Made by a program: the position numbers and the translations under genes. Positions 46,581 through 56,800 of a stretch of DNA of 64,000 bases are shown here, piece by piece. The notes beneath the pieces are model-generated. The model was not told where the DNA came from, made no database searches, and saw only the letters and a list, made by a program, of their open reading frames with translations. Source of the DNA: Planctomycetales bacterium (GTDB taxonomy: Bacteria; Planctomycetota; Planctomycetia; Planctomycetales; Planctomycetaceae); NCBI GenBank assembly GCA_028285345.1, contig JANQPT010000011.1:1-64000 (forward strand), given 5' to 3'. The stretch's first letter is position 1, and each line of letters opens with the position of its first letter.

Positions 46581-47129
46581 ATGCAAGACCGTGAAATCTT
46601 ACTGGCAGTCACCGGCGGGATTGCCGCTTACAAGACAGCCGAGCTTTGCAGCCGGTTGATCCAGGAAGGGGCTGCGGTCTCGGTCGTGATGACGGAATCG
46701 GCCGAACGGTTCATCGGTGCGACCACGTTCGAAGCGCTCACCGGCCGTCCCGTCCACCGGCACTTGTTTGCACCGCAGGAACATCACATCGGCGAGCACA
46801 TCGGTCTGGTGCGACGGGCCGAGATTCTCGTCGTGGCGCCCGCATCGGCGAATTGCCTCGCCAAGTTCACCTACGGATTGGCCGACGACCTGCTCTCCAC
46901 AATCGCGCTGTCGCACACCGGCCCGGTGCTGCTGGCGCCGGCGATGAATACCGAAATGTGGGAAAAGCCGTCGGTTCAGCGAAATGTAACGCAACTCCGA
47001 CAGGACGGCTTTCAATTCATCGAACCGGGCAGCGGCTGGCTCAGCTGCGGACAAGTCGGCGCCGGCCGGATGGCTGAACCCGCGGAGATATTGGAGCGCG
47101 TGCGGGCGACACTGGGCGACGGACTCTAA
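46581..47129 (+). CDS. coaC: Phosphopantothenoylcysteine decarboxylase (CoaC alone)
   Basis: The 182-residue flavoprotein has the HFCD family text: [36 protein letters not shown] (the catalytic His lies here), [22 protein letters not shown], the substrate-recognition [12 protein letters not shown] and [14 protein letters not shown]. It decarboxylates phosphopantothenoylcysteine in coenzyme A synthesis. In most bacteria this half is fused to CoaB synthetase (about 400 residues in total). Here the frame ends after the decarboxylase, and the next gene is on the other strand, so CoaB must be elsewhere. It follows rpoZ by 6 bp. Confidence 0.9.
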   Translation: MQDREILLAVTGGIAAYKTAELCSRLIQEGAAVSVVMTESAERFIGATTFEALTGRPVHRHLFAPQEHHIGEHIGLVRRAEILVVAPASANCLAKFTYGLADDLLSTIALSHTGPVLLAPAMNTEMWEKPSVQRNVTQLRQDGFQFIEPGSGWLSCGQVGAGRMAEPAEILERVRATLGDGL

Positions 47130-47138
47130 GCCCCCCAA

Positions 47139-48662
47139 TCACCGCGTCCAAGCCATCCACTTCTCAAACAGCCATTTCACGCGCGGCGTCAGCCGCGTGC
47201 GGTTGTAGGCGTCGCCGAGGCGTTTGATTGCCTCCGCTTGAGTCGGATAGGGATGGATCGTCTTCGCAATCTTTGCCAGGCCAATGTTGCCGGTCATGGC
47301 GGTGGTGATCTGCGAGATCATATCACCCGCATGGCTGGCCACGATTGTCGCGCCCACGATTTTGTCGGTGCCGCGGCGGACGTGAATCTTGACGAAGCCG
47401 TCGGTCTCCCCGTCGAGGATGGCCCGGTCGACGGCGGAGAGTTCCTGAGTGAACGTCTCAATTTCAATGCCCCGTTCACGCGCTTGATGGTCGTACAAGC
47501 CGACGTGTGCGATTTCCGGGGTCGTATAGGTGCACCAGGGGATCGTCAGTGCCGAAGTTTTCGCCCGTCCGAAAGGAAACAGCGCGTTTTGCAGCACGAT
47601 GCGGGCCATCGCGTCGGCGGTGTGTGTAAACTTGTACGGAAAGCAGATGTCGCCGGCGGCAAAGATGTTCGGATTCGACGTGCGCAGTTTTTCGTCGACG
47701 CCGACGCCGGACTTCTGGTCGAATTTCACGCCGACGGTTTCCAATCCAAGGTCCTCGACGTTCGGTTTGCGGCCCACACTGACGAGAATCGCATCGACCG
47801 CGACCTGCTGCGGTTCTCCTGCAACATGAAAGGCAACGATCTTCTCACCATTTGAGGCGCGCACGGCGTCGACCGACGCGTTGAGCTTCAATTCGACGCC
47901 GTCGTTGAGCAAGGCTTGTTGCACGATTGCCGCGGCGTCCGCATCTTCGCGAATCAAAATATGCGGCGCCGTCTCCAGCAGCGTCACCCGAGATCCAAAA
48001 TTGGCGAACGCTTGTGCCATCTCACACCCAATCGGCCCGGCGCCAATCACCGCCAACCGCCGCGGGAGTTCCGTCAGGGAAAACAAACTCTCATTCGTGA
48101 GGTAGTCGAGGTCCTCCAATCCGGGAATCGGCGGCGCAGCCGCACGCGCACCGGTGGCAATGACGGCGCGTTTGAAGTTCAAGGTTTGCCCCGCCACCGC
48201 AATCGAATTCGACCCGGTAAACGTTCCCTGTCCCAAAAACACATCGACGCCGTTGTCGCGGAAACGGGCAGCGGAATCGTGAGGACTGATCGAAGCCCGC
48301 AACCGCCGCATGCGCTGCATTACGGCGGCGAAATCAACGACTGCTTCGCCGCTGGCACGGATACCAAACTCCTCAGCGCGGCGAATCTGCGCCGCGACGC
48401 GTGAACTGCGGATCAGCGCCTTTGACGGCACGCAACCGACGTTGAGGCAATCGCCCCCCATCAGGTGCCGCTCAATCAGTGCCACCTTGGCGCCCAAGCC
48501 CGCCGCACCGATCGCGGAAACCAGACCGGCCGTACCGGCGCCGATCACGACCAGATTGTAGCGCGGGGCCGGCTGCGGATTGACCCAATCGGGCGGGTGC
48601 ACATTCGTGATCAGAGTTTTGTTAAATTCATCGGCAGGCGGCAGTTCGATGACATCAGTCAA
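47139..48662 (-). CDS. MerA-like FAD-dependent disulfide oxidoreductase
   Basis: The protein is a pyridine-nucleotide-disulfide oxidoreductase with FAD motif NLVVIGAGTAGLVSAIGAAGLG, the redox disulfide GGDCLNVGCVPSKAL, a NAD(P) motif RLAVIGAGPIGCEMAQAF, FAAGDIC, and a C-terminal dimerisation domain with HPYPTQAEAIKR. It resembles mercuric reductase and dihydrolipoamide dehydrogenase, but has no N-terminal metal-binding domain and no C-terminal Cys-Cys of MerA (it ends WLFEKWMAWTR). A TTG at 48662 with GGAG 9 nt upstream is the likely start (507 residues), inside the last codons of the TVP38 gene. The pairing suggests a shared membrane-linked role. Substrate unknown; mercury resistance is not supported. 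Confidence 0.8.
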   Translation of the reverse strand: MTDVIELPPADEFNKTLITNVHPPDWVNPQPAPRYNLVVIGAGTAGLVSAIGAAGLGAKVALIERHLMGGDCLNVGCVPSKALIRSSRVAAQIRRAEEFGIRASGEAVVDFAAVMQRMRRLRASISPHDSAARFRDNGVDVFLGQGTFTGSNSIAVAGQTLNFKRAVIATGARAAAPPIPGLEDLDYLTNESLFSLTELPRRLAVIGAGPIGCEMAQAFANFGSRVTLLETAPHILIREDADAAAIVQQALLNDGVELKLNASVDAVRASNGEKIVAFHVAGEPQQVAVDAILVSVGRKPNVEDLGLETVGVKFDQKSGVGVDEKLRTSNPNIFAAGDICFPYKFTHTADAMARIVLQNALFPFGRAKTSALTIPWCTYTTPEIAHVGLYDHQARERGIEIETFTQELSAVDRAILDGETDGFVKIHVRRGTDKIVGATIVASHAGDMISQITTAMTGNIGLAKIAKTIHPYPTQAEAIKRLGDAYNRTRLTPRVKWLFEKWMAWTR

Positions 48663-49392
48663 GTATCGATTCTCCGTTTGCAGGCGCCGCCGGCGGGGAC
48701 TCATCCGGCAGCGCATCCTGAAGTGCCTTGGCAGCCACCTTCGTCACGTAGAGGGTGACGACGACCGTCATCACCAAGCCGAAATAAAACAGAATCTTCC
48801 CGCCGAGCCCCGTGTCCAGATTTCCAGAACTCAAGTCTGTGAGGCTCTTGACGGCAGAACCTATGTAAACGTACATCGCCGTTCCCGGCAACATGCCGAT
48901 CCAGGAGGCGAAGAAGTAATCGCGAAACGAAACGCGCGTCACGCCGAACGCGTAATTGAGCAAATTAAACGGAAACATCGGCGACAGCCGCGTCAGCAGC
49001 ACAATCTTAAAACCCTGCTCGCCGACGGCTTCATCGATCGCGCGAAACTTCGGACTCTGCTCGACTTTGGCGGCGATCGTCTCCCGCAACAGCGTCCTAC
49101 CCAGCAGAAACGCCGCGGAGGCGCCGAGCGTACTCCCGACGGAGATGGTGACCAACCCAATCGGCACGCCCCATAAAAAACCGCCTCCGACCGTCAGTAT
49201 TAATCCCGGCACAAACAAAACCGTGGCGACAATGTAGACCAGCACTAACACGACCGGTCCCCACACTCCCATTTGCTCCACCGCAGCCACAAATCGAATC
49301 AGCGAGTCCTTCCAGGGGAGAAAAACCAGTATCGCGAACATTGCCACGGCGATCAGGCAGGCGGCGGTGAGGCGCAGGCGGTTCTTCGACAT
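48655..49392 (-). CDS. TVP38/TMEM64-family membrane protein
   Basis: The 245-residue protein has about six hydrophobic segments and the VTT/DedA-like core: GGFLWGVPIGLVTISVGSTLGASAAFLLGR, FKIVLLTRLSPMFPFNLLNYAFG and FFASWIGMLPGTAMYVYIGSA. These motifs (glycine-rich re-entrant loop, F-x-R-L-x-P) define the TVP38/TMEM64 family, linked to lipid scrambling or transport. Its stop overlaps the start of the MerA-like gene by a few bases, so the two are translationally coupled. A fused or adjacent TVP38 plus MerA-like reductase arrangement recurs in bacteria, and a joint redox/membrane function is suspected. Function not shown. Confidence 0.85.
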   Translation of the reverse strand: MSKNRLRLTAACLIAVAMFAILVFLPWKDSLIRFVAAVEQMGVWGPVVLVLVYIVATVLFVPGLILTVGGGFLWGVPIGLVTISVGSTLGASAAFLLGRTLLRETIAAKVEQSPKFRAIDEAVGEQGFKIVLLTRLSPMFPFNLLNYAFGVTRVSFRDYFFASWIGMLPGTAMYVYIGSAVKSLTDLSSGNLDTGLGGKILFYFGLVMTVVVTLYVTKVAAKALQDALPDESPPAAPANGESILD

Positions 49393-49738
49393 GTCGGGCA
49401 GGATTGTCCAGTGCGATTGAGTCAGCCAGATTTCGGAAATTCTAGCGCGCCGCGCGATCTGATCTGTAGCTTAGTTCACATGGTTCCCGATTTGCAGTCT
49501 GGATCGCAAAAGGCCGGCGCGAGACATGACTGCTTCAGTAGGCACGCTCGCATTGAAACCATTCCAGTTGTAACGAATACGTGTGTTGAAGGCGGCAGAC
49601 CGGTTGCACGGTTCGCGTCACTGCGAAGCGGATTTCGTCAGCTGCAAGCCGACAGTTTTGAGATTAAGCCGTAATCAGAGGGAGATCAGGGTCGATAGCA
49701 TATTCAAACATCCGTGAGCGCGTTGGTCAGGAGACGAT
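49393..49738. other. Intergenic region without recognised features
   Basis: About 345 bp between divergent genes. Open frames are short and unconvincing. AGGAG at the right end is the ribosome site of the cheX-like gene. I see no promoter I could defend. Confidence 0.3.
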
Positions 49739-50269
49739 ATGGTTGCAGCGACTGCCACTGAAGAAACGACGTCAATACTTCCCGTCAATCAACAGCTGCT
49801 CCGTGCCGTTGCATCCAGCGTCGAGGACGCATTGTCGATGTGTGGAATGGACGCCAAGTGCGTCGGCGCCTCCGCCGTTCCCATTCCGGGCCAAGGCTCA
49901 ATTACGGGGCTGATCGGCGTTCACGGGAACGCGTCGGGTTTTGTGACCGTCAACGCCGGCGAACGTGTGGCCCTCAAGGCAGTGGGCGGTTTGCTCCAAG
50001 ACGAATTCTCCGCAATGTGCGCTCAGATTATCGACGGATTGGGAGAGATCACCAACATTATCGCCGGCGGCATCAAGGCCCGGTTGGCCAAGTCGGATTG
50101 GCAGTTTTCGAAAATCACTGTTCCGTCGGTGATCATCGGTGATTCGTACGAAATCGCCTACGCGAAAGGTCTCGAGTTCATTAGCACAACCTACGAACTG
50201 CGAGACCCAGAGAGCATTTTGCTCGATGAGCGGCTGCTGCGCGTGAGCATATCGCTGTTGCGACTGTGA
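49739..50269 (+). CDS. CheX-like chemotaxis phosphatase
   Basis: The 176-residue protein has a single CheC/CheX fold. Its signature helix DGLGEITNIIAGGIK carries the (D/E)-x-x-N phosphatase pair (Glu and Asn). A second part near IIGDSYEIAYAKGLEF matches CheX dimer text. CheX dephosphorylates CheY-P in chemotaxis. No other chemotaxis genes are nearby, so it may serve another two-component system. AGGAG precedes the start by 5 nt. It is convergent with a STAS-domain gene, which may also be regulatory. Cytoplasmic. Confidence 0.75.
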   Translation: MVAATATEETTSILPVNQQLLRAVASSVEDALSMCGMDAKCVGASAVPIPGQGSITGLIGVHGNASGFVTVNAGERVALKAVGGLLQDEFSAMCAQIIDGLGEITNIIAGGIKARLAKSDWQFSKITVPSVIIGDSYEIAYAKGLEFISTTYELRDPESILLDERLLRVSISLLRL

Positions 50270-50351
50270 CAGTCAGCTGCTGCACATTGAGTGCCCCAAG
50301 ATTTCCCTTGCCACGGGGACGTTTCTCCTCCGGCGGAGTGTCGGAAGCGAG

Positions 50352-50696
50352 TTACTGGCGTGACCCCTTTTCGAGCTCCACATCGTAGACCTGCAGGATC
50401 TCATCCAGCTTGGTCACCTCGAGGACTTCGCGGACATCGTCGCTCGGATTGCACAGGTGAACTTCGACGTTCAGGTTTCGCACCGAAGCTAACAGGCCGA
50501 GCAGACCGCTCGGAATCAGTCTCACGCCGGTCAGGTCGAATGCGAGTTTCTCGACGTCGTATTGCTTCACCAGCCCAATGATCTCATCGCGGCAGGCGCC
50601 AATGTCGATTTGATCCAAAATGGCGTGCCCGCCGAACCCCAAAACCGTCATGGGACCGGTCTGATAAATCTCGAGTACTTGCCCGCTGTCACTCAT
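50352..50696 (-). CDS. STAS-domain protein (anti-sigma-factor antagonist-like)
   Basis: The 114-residue protein is a single STAS domain: TVLGFGGHAILDQIDIGACRDE, then KLAFDLTGVRLIPSGLLGLLASV, where the Ser in IPSGLLGLL occupies the phosphorylation site of SpoIIAA-type antagonists, and VHLCNPSDDVREVLEVTKLDEI. In partner-switch systems the unphosphorylated form frees a sigma factor. No anti-sigma kinase lies next to it; only the convergent CheX-like gene adjoins. The role, general stress or a second-messenger output, is unknown. Confidence 0.85.
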   Translation of the reverse strand: MSDSGQVLEIYQTGPMTVLGFGGHAILDQIDIGACRDEIIGLVKQYDVEKLAFDLTGVRLIPSGLLGLLASVRNLNVEVHLCNPSDDVREVLEVTKLDEILQVYDVELEKGSRQ

Positions 50697-51522
50697 TCCT
50701 CTTCCTCCCGCTATCCGCCGCTCGTTCTGAGTTCCGATGCGTCATGCCCACGTTCCTGCACGAATCGTAGCCGATTTGCTTGCGCTGCGGCAGCCTCCGA
50801 CGGTGGGTGAACGGAAGTCCGTTCGTTGAATGGTTCGCTCACCAGCCGCAAAACCGCGGGCTTCACTCACGCTAATATAGAAAAATTCAACTCCGGCGTG
50901 AATGCGCAATGAGAATTGCTCGGCGGCGGCGTCACCGACTGAGGGCCGGCATCATAACCTCGTTGGGGCGCTTCGAGATACCTCCAGCCGAGCACCATTG
51001 CGACACGAGAGAATGTCGTGGAACTCGGCCCGAAAAACCGCAGCGGTGTTGCATGAATCAGCCGTGGTACCGGCGCCCTCAAGTCGGTGCTTGTCGGCAA
51101 CTTCGGCTCATCGGGAGAGTCGGTCGAGTTCCGGTACAGACAACGAAATTAGTGAAAAATGGCGACTGACGAAGTTTCTTCTGCCTGCACAAAAAATCCG
51201 GACAGACTGATGCCGGGAATCGCTTGACAAAGCCAGACAACTTTAATAATCAGGGCTTTCATACAGCCAACGAGCGGAACGTCACCACTTAGAGTTTTGA
51301 TGATTCATCATATTGAGAGCACGAATCCCGCAGCGTTTGTGCGGACTCTCTCCCACCGCACCCCGAGCACACAGCCCTGACTGGGCACGAGGGGGTTTTT
51401 CGAGTTTGAGCCTGAAGATTGGTCGTTGCTGCGATCGCGACAGGAGTGTGATTCACTGATGAACTCCGCACGTCGTCGCGGGCTCAGGTTGTCGAATCTC
51501 ATTCCATGACCATGCAATAAAG
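50697..51522. other. Gene-free region with one promoter
   Basis: More than 800 bp with no open frame resembling a protein; the frames present are short and overlap each other. The promoter at 51224-51252 (separate entry) reads into the acidic-protein gene. The remainder may be a long leader or spacer. No RNA gene was recognised. Confidence 0.4.
51224..51252 (+). promoter_or_regulatory. Sigma-70-type promoter before the acidic protein
   Basis: A consensus TTGACA (51224-51229) with a 17-nt spacer precedes TAATCA (51247-51252). It points to the acidic-protein gene at 51523, leaving a leader of about 265 nt, longer than usual. Other -10 readings (TAATAA two bases upstream) exist, so the exact start is uncertain. 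Confidence 0.5.
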
Positions 51523-51894
51523 ATGACTTCGAGGACGAACATCATGCTAGTTGTGAACCCCCATTCTGGATCGGCGGCTTGGCCACTCATATTCGACGAA
51601 GTGACGCCCGAATTCAGTTCACTCACGTCCGAACCTGAGTTTCTTCCGGACGTCGTGCTGCAGGACGACGATGAAGAAGAGGAGGACGACGAGTTCGCCG
51701 ACGATGATGACGACGACGACGAATTCGATGAAGAACTCGACGAATTCGACGAAGATGAAGTCGAGGAGGAGGACCTCGACGACCTGGACGATGATCTCGA
51801 CGACCTCGACGAGGAAGACGAGTACGATGAAGAAGAGGAAGAGGACGACTACGATGTCGACGAGTACGACGATGATCTCGACGACGATTTCTAG
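51523..51894 (+). CDS. Extremely acidic low-complexity protein
   Basis: The 123-residue protein starts MTSRTNIMLVVNPHSGSAAW and from about residue 46 is almost only Asp and Glu, with scattered Phe, Leu, Tyr and Val (LDDLDDDLDDLDEEDEYDE). After Arg4 there is no Lys or Arg. Codons vary (GAC/GAT, GAA/GAG), as in a selected gene rather than a simple DNA repeat. An ATG at 51544 with GAGG upstream is an alternative start. No domain is recognised; it could bind cations or basic proteins. The antisense frame is a shadow. The consensus promoter upstream supports expression. Confidence 0.6.
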   Translation: MTSRTNIMLVVNPHSGSAAWPLIFDEVTPEFSSLTSEPEFLPDVVLQDDDEEEEDDEFADDDDDDDEFDEELDEFDEDEVEEEDLDDLDDDLDDLDEEDEYDEEEEEDDYDVDEYDDDLDDDF

Positions 51895-52227
51895 CAGGCG
51901 CGCAGCTGTCGCGAACCCACTGCCCCGCACTGTTTCAATTTCAACGACCCCGAATCTGACGTTGCCGCGAGCCGCTCCGCGTTGAGTCGGGGATCTTAAC
52001 TCCTGCACCCAGCCCGGTTTCTGCGCAGATTCTCCGCCCCCTTCGACGGGAAGTCCAGGTGAAAAGAGCCGCAGCCCAAATCGTGACCGAGAAATCGGCA
52101 TATTGCTCTGGAATTCGTCGGCGCTATAATTCCCGCAGGTCAACAGCGGTCCGGGGCAACTTGCCGCTCGCGCGACCGTGTTGCTTACCGTCACCACTCT
52201 GGTGCCGATCATCAAGGTAAGGCGGCC
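51895..52227. other. Intergenic region without recognised features
   Basis: A 333-bp gap between the acidic protein and the TPR gene. Short frames only; no repeat, RNA or terminator I could support. Confidence 0.3.
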
Positions 52228-52671
52228 ATGTCTGATATCCAGAAGATGTCCAAGCAGCAGAAAAACTCCGGTGGCGACCTGTCGCTGGCCGAAATCATTC
52301 GACGCTCGCAGACGGACTTTGAACTCGATTTCTACGGACGCATCGCCGCACAGTCGCCGCACTACGCGGATGTGCTGGCGCAGTTGGCGCAGATTTACAC
52401 GCTCAAAGGCTGGCATCGCGCGGCACTGGAAATCGATCGCCGACTGTCGCGGCTCAAACCCCGTGAACCGCAGGTGGCATACAACCTCGCCTGTAGCTAT
52501 TGCTTATTGGGCCGCACCGACGAAGCCCTCGGAGCACTACGCCGTGCTCTCAGCTTGGGCTTTTGGGACATCGATCAGATGCTTAGCGATCCCGATCTGA
52601 GCCGACTCCACGATGCACCCGAGTTTCAGGACCTGCTGCAAACGCTGGACTTCGAAATTCACGAAAACTAG
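52228..52671 (+). CDS. Small TPR-repeat protein
   Basis: The 147-residue protein has about two tetratricopeptide repeats: DVLAQLAQIYTLKGWHRAALEIDRRLSRLKP and PQVAYNLACSYCLLGRTDEALGALRRALSLG, with the expected small residues at helix contacts and a following short helix (WDIDQMLSDPDL). It is soluble, with no signal peptide. TPR units bind other proteins; the partner is unknown. AAGG lies just before the ATG. It sits about 235 bp before the purine nucleoside phosphorylase gene, with no clear functional link. Confidence 0.8.
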   Translation: MSDIQKMSKQQKNSGGDLSLAEIIRRSQTDFELDFYGRIAAQSPHYADVLAQLAQIYTLKGWHRAALEIDRRLSRLKPREPQVAYNLACSYCLLGRTDEALGALRRALSLGFWDIDQMLSDPDLSRLHDAPEFQDLLQTLDFEIHEN

Positions 52672-52905
52672 CTGTCGCGCAACTCGGCTGCGCTCAACGC
52701 TCACGGTGCTCGACAAACTCGGTCCGCTGACCGCACCAAGTGTCCTGTTTCCCGAGATTTTCAAAGTTTTTCTTGGAATTTCAGCCACGGCTCGACGGTG
52801 CCGGTTGATTCAGCGTGCAAAGTCCCTTCCGCCCTCTGCGGGGAAAGGTACAATCGGTCTTTCTAAAACGATTGCTGCCGAGCGACACTGGCCGAGGGGA
52901 GATTT

Positions 52906-53730
52906 GTGAGCGCCAATCTGGAGCACATTCAGGATGCGGCGGAGACCGTACGCGCGAAATTCGCGGAAACTCCGCGTGTCGGTATGATCTTGGGAACCGG
53001 CTTATCTGGCTTGGCGTCGCAGATCGACACGTCAGCAACGCTGGCATACGAAGAGATTCCTCATTTTCCGCTCTCGACCGTCGAAACGCACACCGGGCAG
53101 TTGGTCTGCGGCTCGCTTTCGGGCATTTCAATTGTCGCGATGGAGGGCCGGTTTCACTTCTACGAAGGCTACTCCATGCAGCAGGTGACGTTTCCCATCC
53201 GGGTGATGAAGGAGTTGGGAATCGAGATTCTACTGGTCACCAACGCCGCCGGAGGCATGAATCCGCATTACGACTTGGGCGACTTGGTAGTCATCGAAGA
53301 CCATATCAATTTCATGGGCGATAATCCGTTAATCGGCCCCAACGACGAAAGCCTCGGACCGCGTTTTCCCGACATGTGTGCGCCGTATGATCCACAACTC
53401 ATCGGCCTGGCGCAATCGGCGGCCTTGGAACTGGGAATCCGCGCCCACCGCGGCGTATTCGTCGCAGTCGCCGGACCAAATCTCGAGACGCGGGCCGAAT
53501 ACCGCATGCTCCGCGGCTGGGGCGCTGATCTGGTCGGAATGTCGACCGTACCTGAAGTCATCGTCGCGGCGCACGCCGGTTTGCGAGTGCTCGCGTTTTC
53601 GATCGTGACCGACATTTGCCTGCCCGATGCCTTGGAACCGGTCAATATTGAGGAGATCATCAAGATTGCCGGAACCGGCGGCGAGCGGTTGGCGAAGATC
53701 ATTCCGGATGTCCTGCGGCGGATCGCCTGA
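52906..53730 (+). CDS. Purine nucleoside phosphorylase
   Basis: The 274-residue enzyme has the class I (trimeric) PNP motifs: [12 protein letters not shown] (phosphate-binding loop), [48 protein letters not shown] and [11 protein letters not shown], which carries the purine-site region. It cleaves purine nucleosides with phosphate to base and ribose-1-phosphate. In class I enzymes Asn and Glu in these motifs bind 6-oxopurines; the TDICLPD text differs from the usual TN(K/L)A form, so specificity is open (MTA phosphorylase is the alternative). The start is a GTG with GGGGAG close upstream. The ileS gene follows 95 bp later. Confidence 0.88.
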   Translation: MSANLEHIQDAAETVRAKFAETPRVGMILGTGLSGLASQIDTSATLAYEEIPHFPLSTVETHTGQLVCGSLSGISIVAMEGRFHFYEGYSMQQVTFPIRVMKELGIEILLVTNAAGGMNPHYDLGDLVVIEDHINFMGDNPLIGPNDESLGPRFPDMCAPYDPQLIGLAQSAALELGIRAHRGVFVAVAGPNLETRAEYRMLRGWGADLVGMSTVPEVIVAAHAGLRVLAFSIVTDICLPDALEPVNIEEIIKIAGTGGERLAKIIPDVLRRIA

Positions 53731-53825
53731 CGAACGGTTGTCCGGCAGATGAAATTCACCGGCACGCCGATGCATGCCGCTCGCCTCAATGAGGCATATT
53801 CAAACTAGAGGAACCACAGCACGTC

Positions 53826-56800
53826 ATGTTTGAGAAAGTTTCGGCCGACGCCGAATTCATCAGCGGGGAACATGAGGTTCTCAAGTTTTGGGAGTCCGCG
53901 CAGATCTTCGACAAGCTCCGCCGGCAAAATGCGGGCAAACCGGCCTGGAGCTTCCTGGACGGTCCCATCACCGCCAACAACCCTATGGGCGTTCATCACG
54001 CCTGGGGCCGGACGTATAAAGACGCCTATCAGCGCTACCATGCGATGAACGGCCGCGAGCTGCGCTATCAAAATGGTTTCGACTGCCAGGGACTGTGGGT
54101 CGAGATCGAAGTCGAACGCGAACTCGGCTTTACCACCAAAGACAGCATTGAAGAACTCGGCATCGACAAGTTCTCCAACGCCTGCAAGCAGCGCGTACTC
54201 AAATATGCCGCCCGGCAAACGGAACAGTCGGTTCGGCTCGGCTACTGGATGGACTGGGACAATCCCGACGTGCTGCGGACACTGGCCGAAAACATCGGCA
54301 GCGATGAGCCGGTTACGATCACGACGCCCTCGGGCGAAACCGCCACCGGACCAGCGCACGAACTGGTCGGCCGGCTCGGTTGTCCGGAATGGGGCGGCAG
54401 CTACTTCACGTTCTCCACGGAAAACAACGAAACGATCTGGACGTTCTTGAAGAAGTGCTTCGAGCGGGGCAAAGTCTATCGCGGCTACGACGTCATGCCC
54501 TGGTCCGGCCGGGCCGGATGCGCGTACAGTCAAATGGAAGTCGCCGACGGACGCAAGTTGTCGGTTCATAAGTCGGTGTTCGTCCGCCTGCCGTTGCGCG
54601 AGCGGAAGGACGAGTATCTGCTCGTCTGGACCACAACCCCCTGGACGCTGACCAGCAACGTCGCCGCGGCGGTCAATCCGGAGCTGGAATACGTGCGGCT
54701 CAAATCAAAGCGCGACGGATCCGTCTACTACTTCGCCAACGAGAACCTCGATTTTCAACGGCTAGCGCGGGAATTCAAGGAGGGTTTCGGAAGGCCCGAA
54801 TGGGAGTGGCCCAAGGACGTACCTAAACTGAAATCGATCGGCCAGATCTTCAAAGAGCAGGGCGGCTTTGAGATCGACGGGACAATCACCGGCGCCGAAA
54901 TGGTCGGCTGGCAATATGACGGACCGTTTGACGACCTTCCCGCGCAGCAGCAGCCCGGCGGCGTCCCCGAAGACCCGGCGCTGTTGGAGGAATCGGGCAG
55001 CAGTTGCCATCGCGTGATCGACGGCGGCCGCGATTCCAAGGGCAAGCCGAACGTTGTCGCCGGCGAGGGAACCGGCATCGTGCACATCGCGCCCGGCTGC
55101 GGCGACATCGACCACAAGTTGGGCGAGGAGCATGGACTGGTCGGCATCGCGCCGCTCGAAGAAGCCGGCCGCTTCATCGACGGCTTCGGCGACTTTACCG
55201 GACGACGAGCGAGCGACCCCGAAACGGCCGAGCTCGTTTTCGAAAAACTCCGCGAGAAGCACATGCTGGTGGCGGTCGAGAGCTATCCGCACATCTACCC
55301 GCACTGTTGGCGGACCGGCGATGAGTTGGTCTTCCGGCTGGTCGACGAGTGGTTCATCAACATGGACTGGCGCGACGAGATCAAAGCGGTCACCGAACAA
55401 ATCCGCTGGCTCCCCGACACCATCGAGGGCAAAGAGCGCGAGCTGGAATGGCTGACCAACATGCGCGACTGGATGATCTCCAAAAAGCGGTTCTGGGGCC
55501 TGGCACTGCCGATCTGGGTCGATGAAGAAACGGGCGATTTCGAAGTCATCGGCTCGCTCGCGGAGCTCAAGGAACGTGCCGTCGAAGGCTGGGACGAATT
55601 CGAAGGACACACGCCGCACCGCCCCTGGATCGACCGCGTAAAGATCAAGAATCCGAAATCCGGCAATTTGATGTCGCGAATCCCCGACGTGGGCAATCCC
55701 TGGCTCGACGCGGGAATCGTCTCGTTCTCGACGATGCACTACAACAGCAACCGCGACGAATGGCAGAAGTGGTACCCGGCCGATTTTGTCACCGAATGCT
55801 TCCCCGGCCAGTTCCGCAACTGGTTCTACGCGCTGTTGTCGATGGCCACAATGATGGACAACTCGCCGCCGTTCAAAAACCTGCTGGGCCACCGGCTGGT
55901 CATGAACGAAGAAGGCAAGCCGATGCACAAATCGGACGGAACCGCCATCTGGTTCGAGGAAGCGGCGGAGCAAGTGGGCGTCGACACAATGCGCTGGATG
56001 TTCCTGGGCCAGAATCCCGCACAAGACCTCCGATTCGGACACCGCAATCCCGACAAGAAAGTCACACTCCCGACCGCCGACGGACCAGTCGATCAAACGG
56101 CGGAAGGAATTCCCACCTGCGCCGTCGAGAGCGCTCCTGCCGATGAAACGCGGCGGCAAATTCTGATCACACTATGGAACACCTACACATTCTTCGTGAA
56201 TTACGCCCGGCTCGATGAATTTGACACGAATGCCGCAACGGTGCCGGTTGCCGAGCGGCCCGAAATCGACCGCTGGGTGCTGGCCAATCTGCACGCGCTG
56301 ATCCAGACGGCGAATGCCGAGATGCAGGAGTACAATGTCGCCGGATTCTTGCGCGAGGCGGCGCGGTTCATCGACGACTTGTCGAATTGGTACATCCGCC
56401 GCAACCGCCGCCGGTTTTGGCGGTCCAAGGACGCCGGCGACCGGGACAAACTGGCCGCCTATCAAACCTTGTACGAGGTGCTGATCACGCTTACGAAGTT
56501 GCTGGCGCCGGTGATTCCGTTCCTCACTGAGCGGCTGTATCAAAACCTGGTGACGAACGTCGACAAATCGTCGCCCGAAAGCGTGCATCTCTGCGATTAT
56601 CCTCAAGTCGATGAAGCACTGCTCGATCCGGAACTGAGCCGGCGAATGGCGCTCGCGCAACTGGTCGTCAATCTCGGCCACGGACTGCGCGAAAAAACCA
56701 GCTTGCGGGTCCGCCAACCGCTGGCGGAACTGCGCTTCGCCTCCGCCAATCAAGACGACGCGGCGGCCATCGAGAATCTATCTGACGTCATCCAAGAAGA

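Noticed and set aside
51619-52416. 265-codon antisense frame with a hydrophobic tail
   Set aside because: The tail is the reverse reading of the Asp/Glu codons; shadow of two plus-strand genes.
54762-56159. 465-codon antisense frame in ileS
   Set aside because: Shadow of a clear synthetase gene; no domain.
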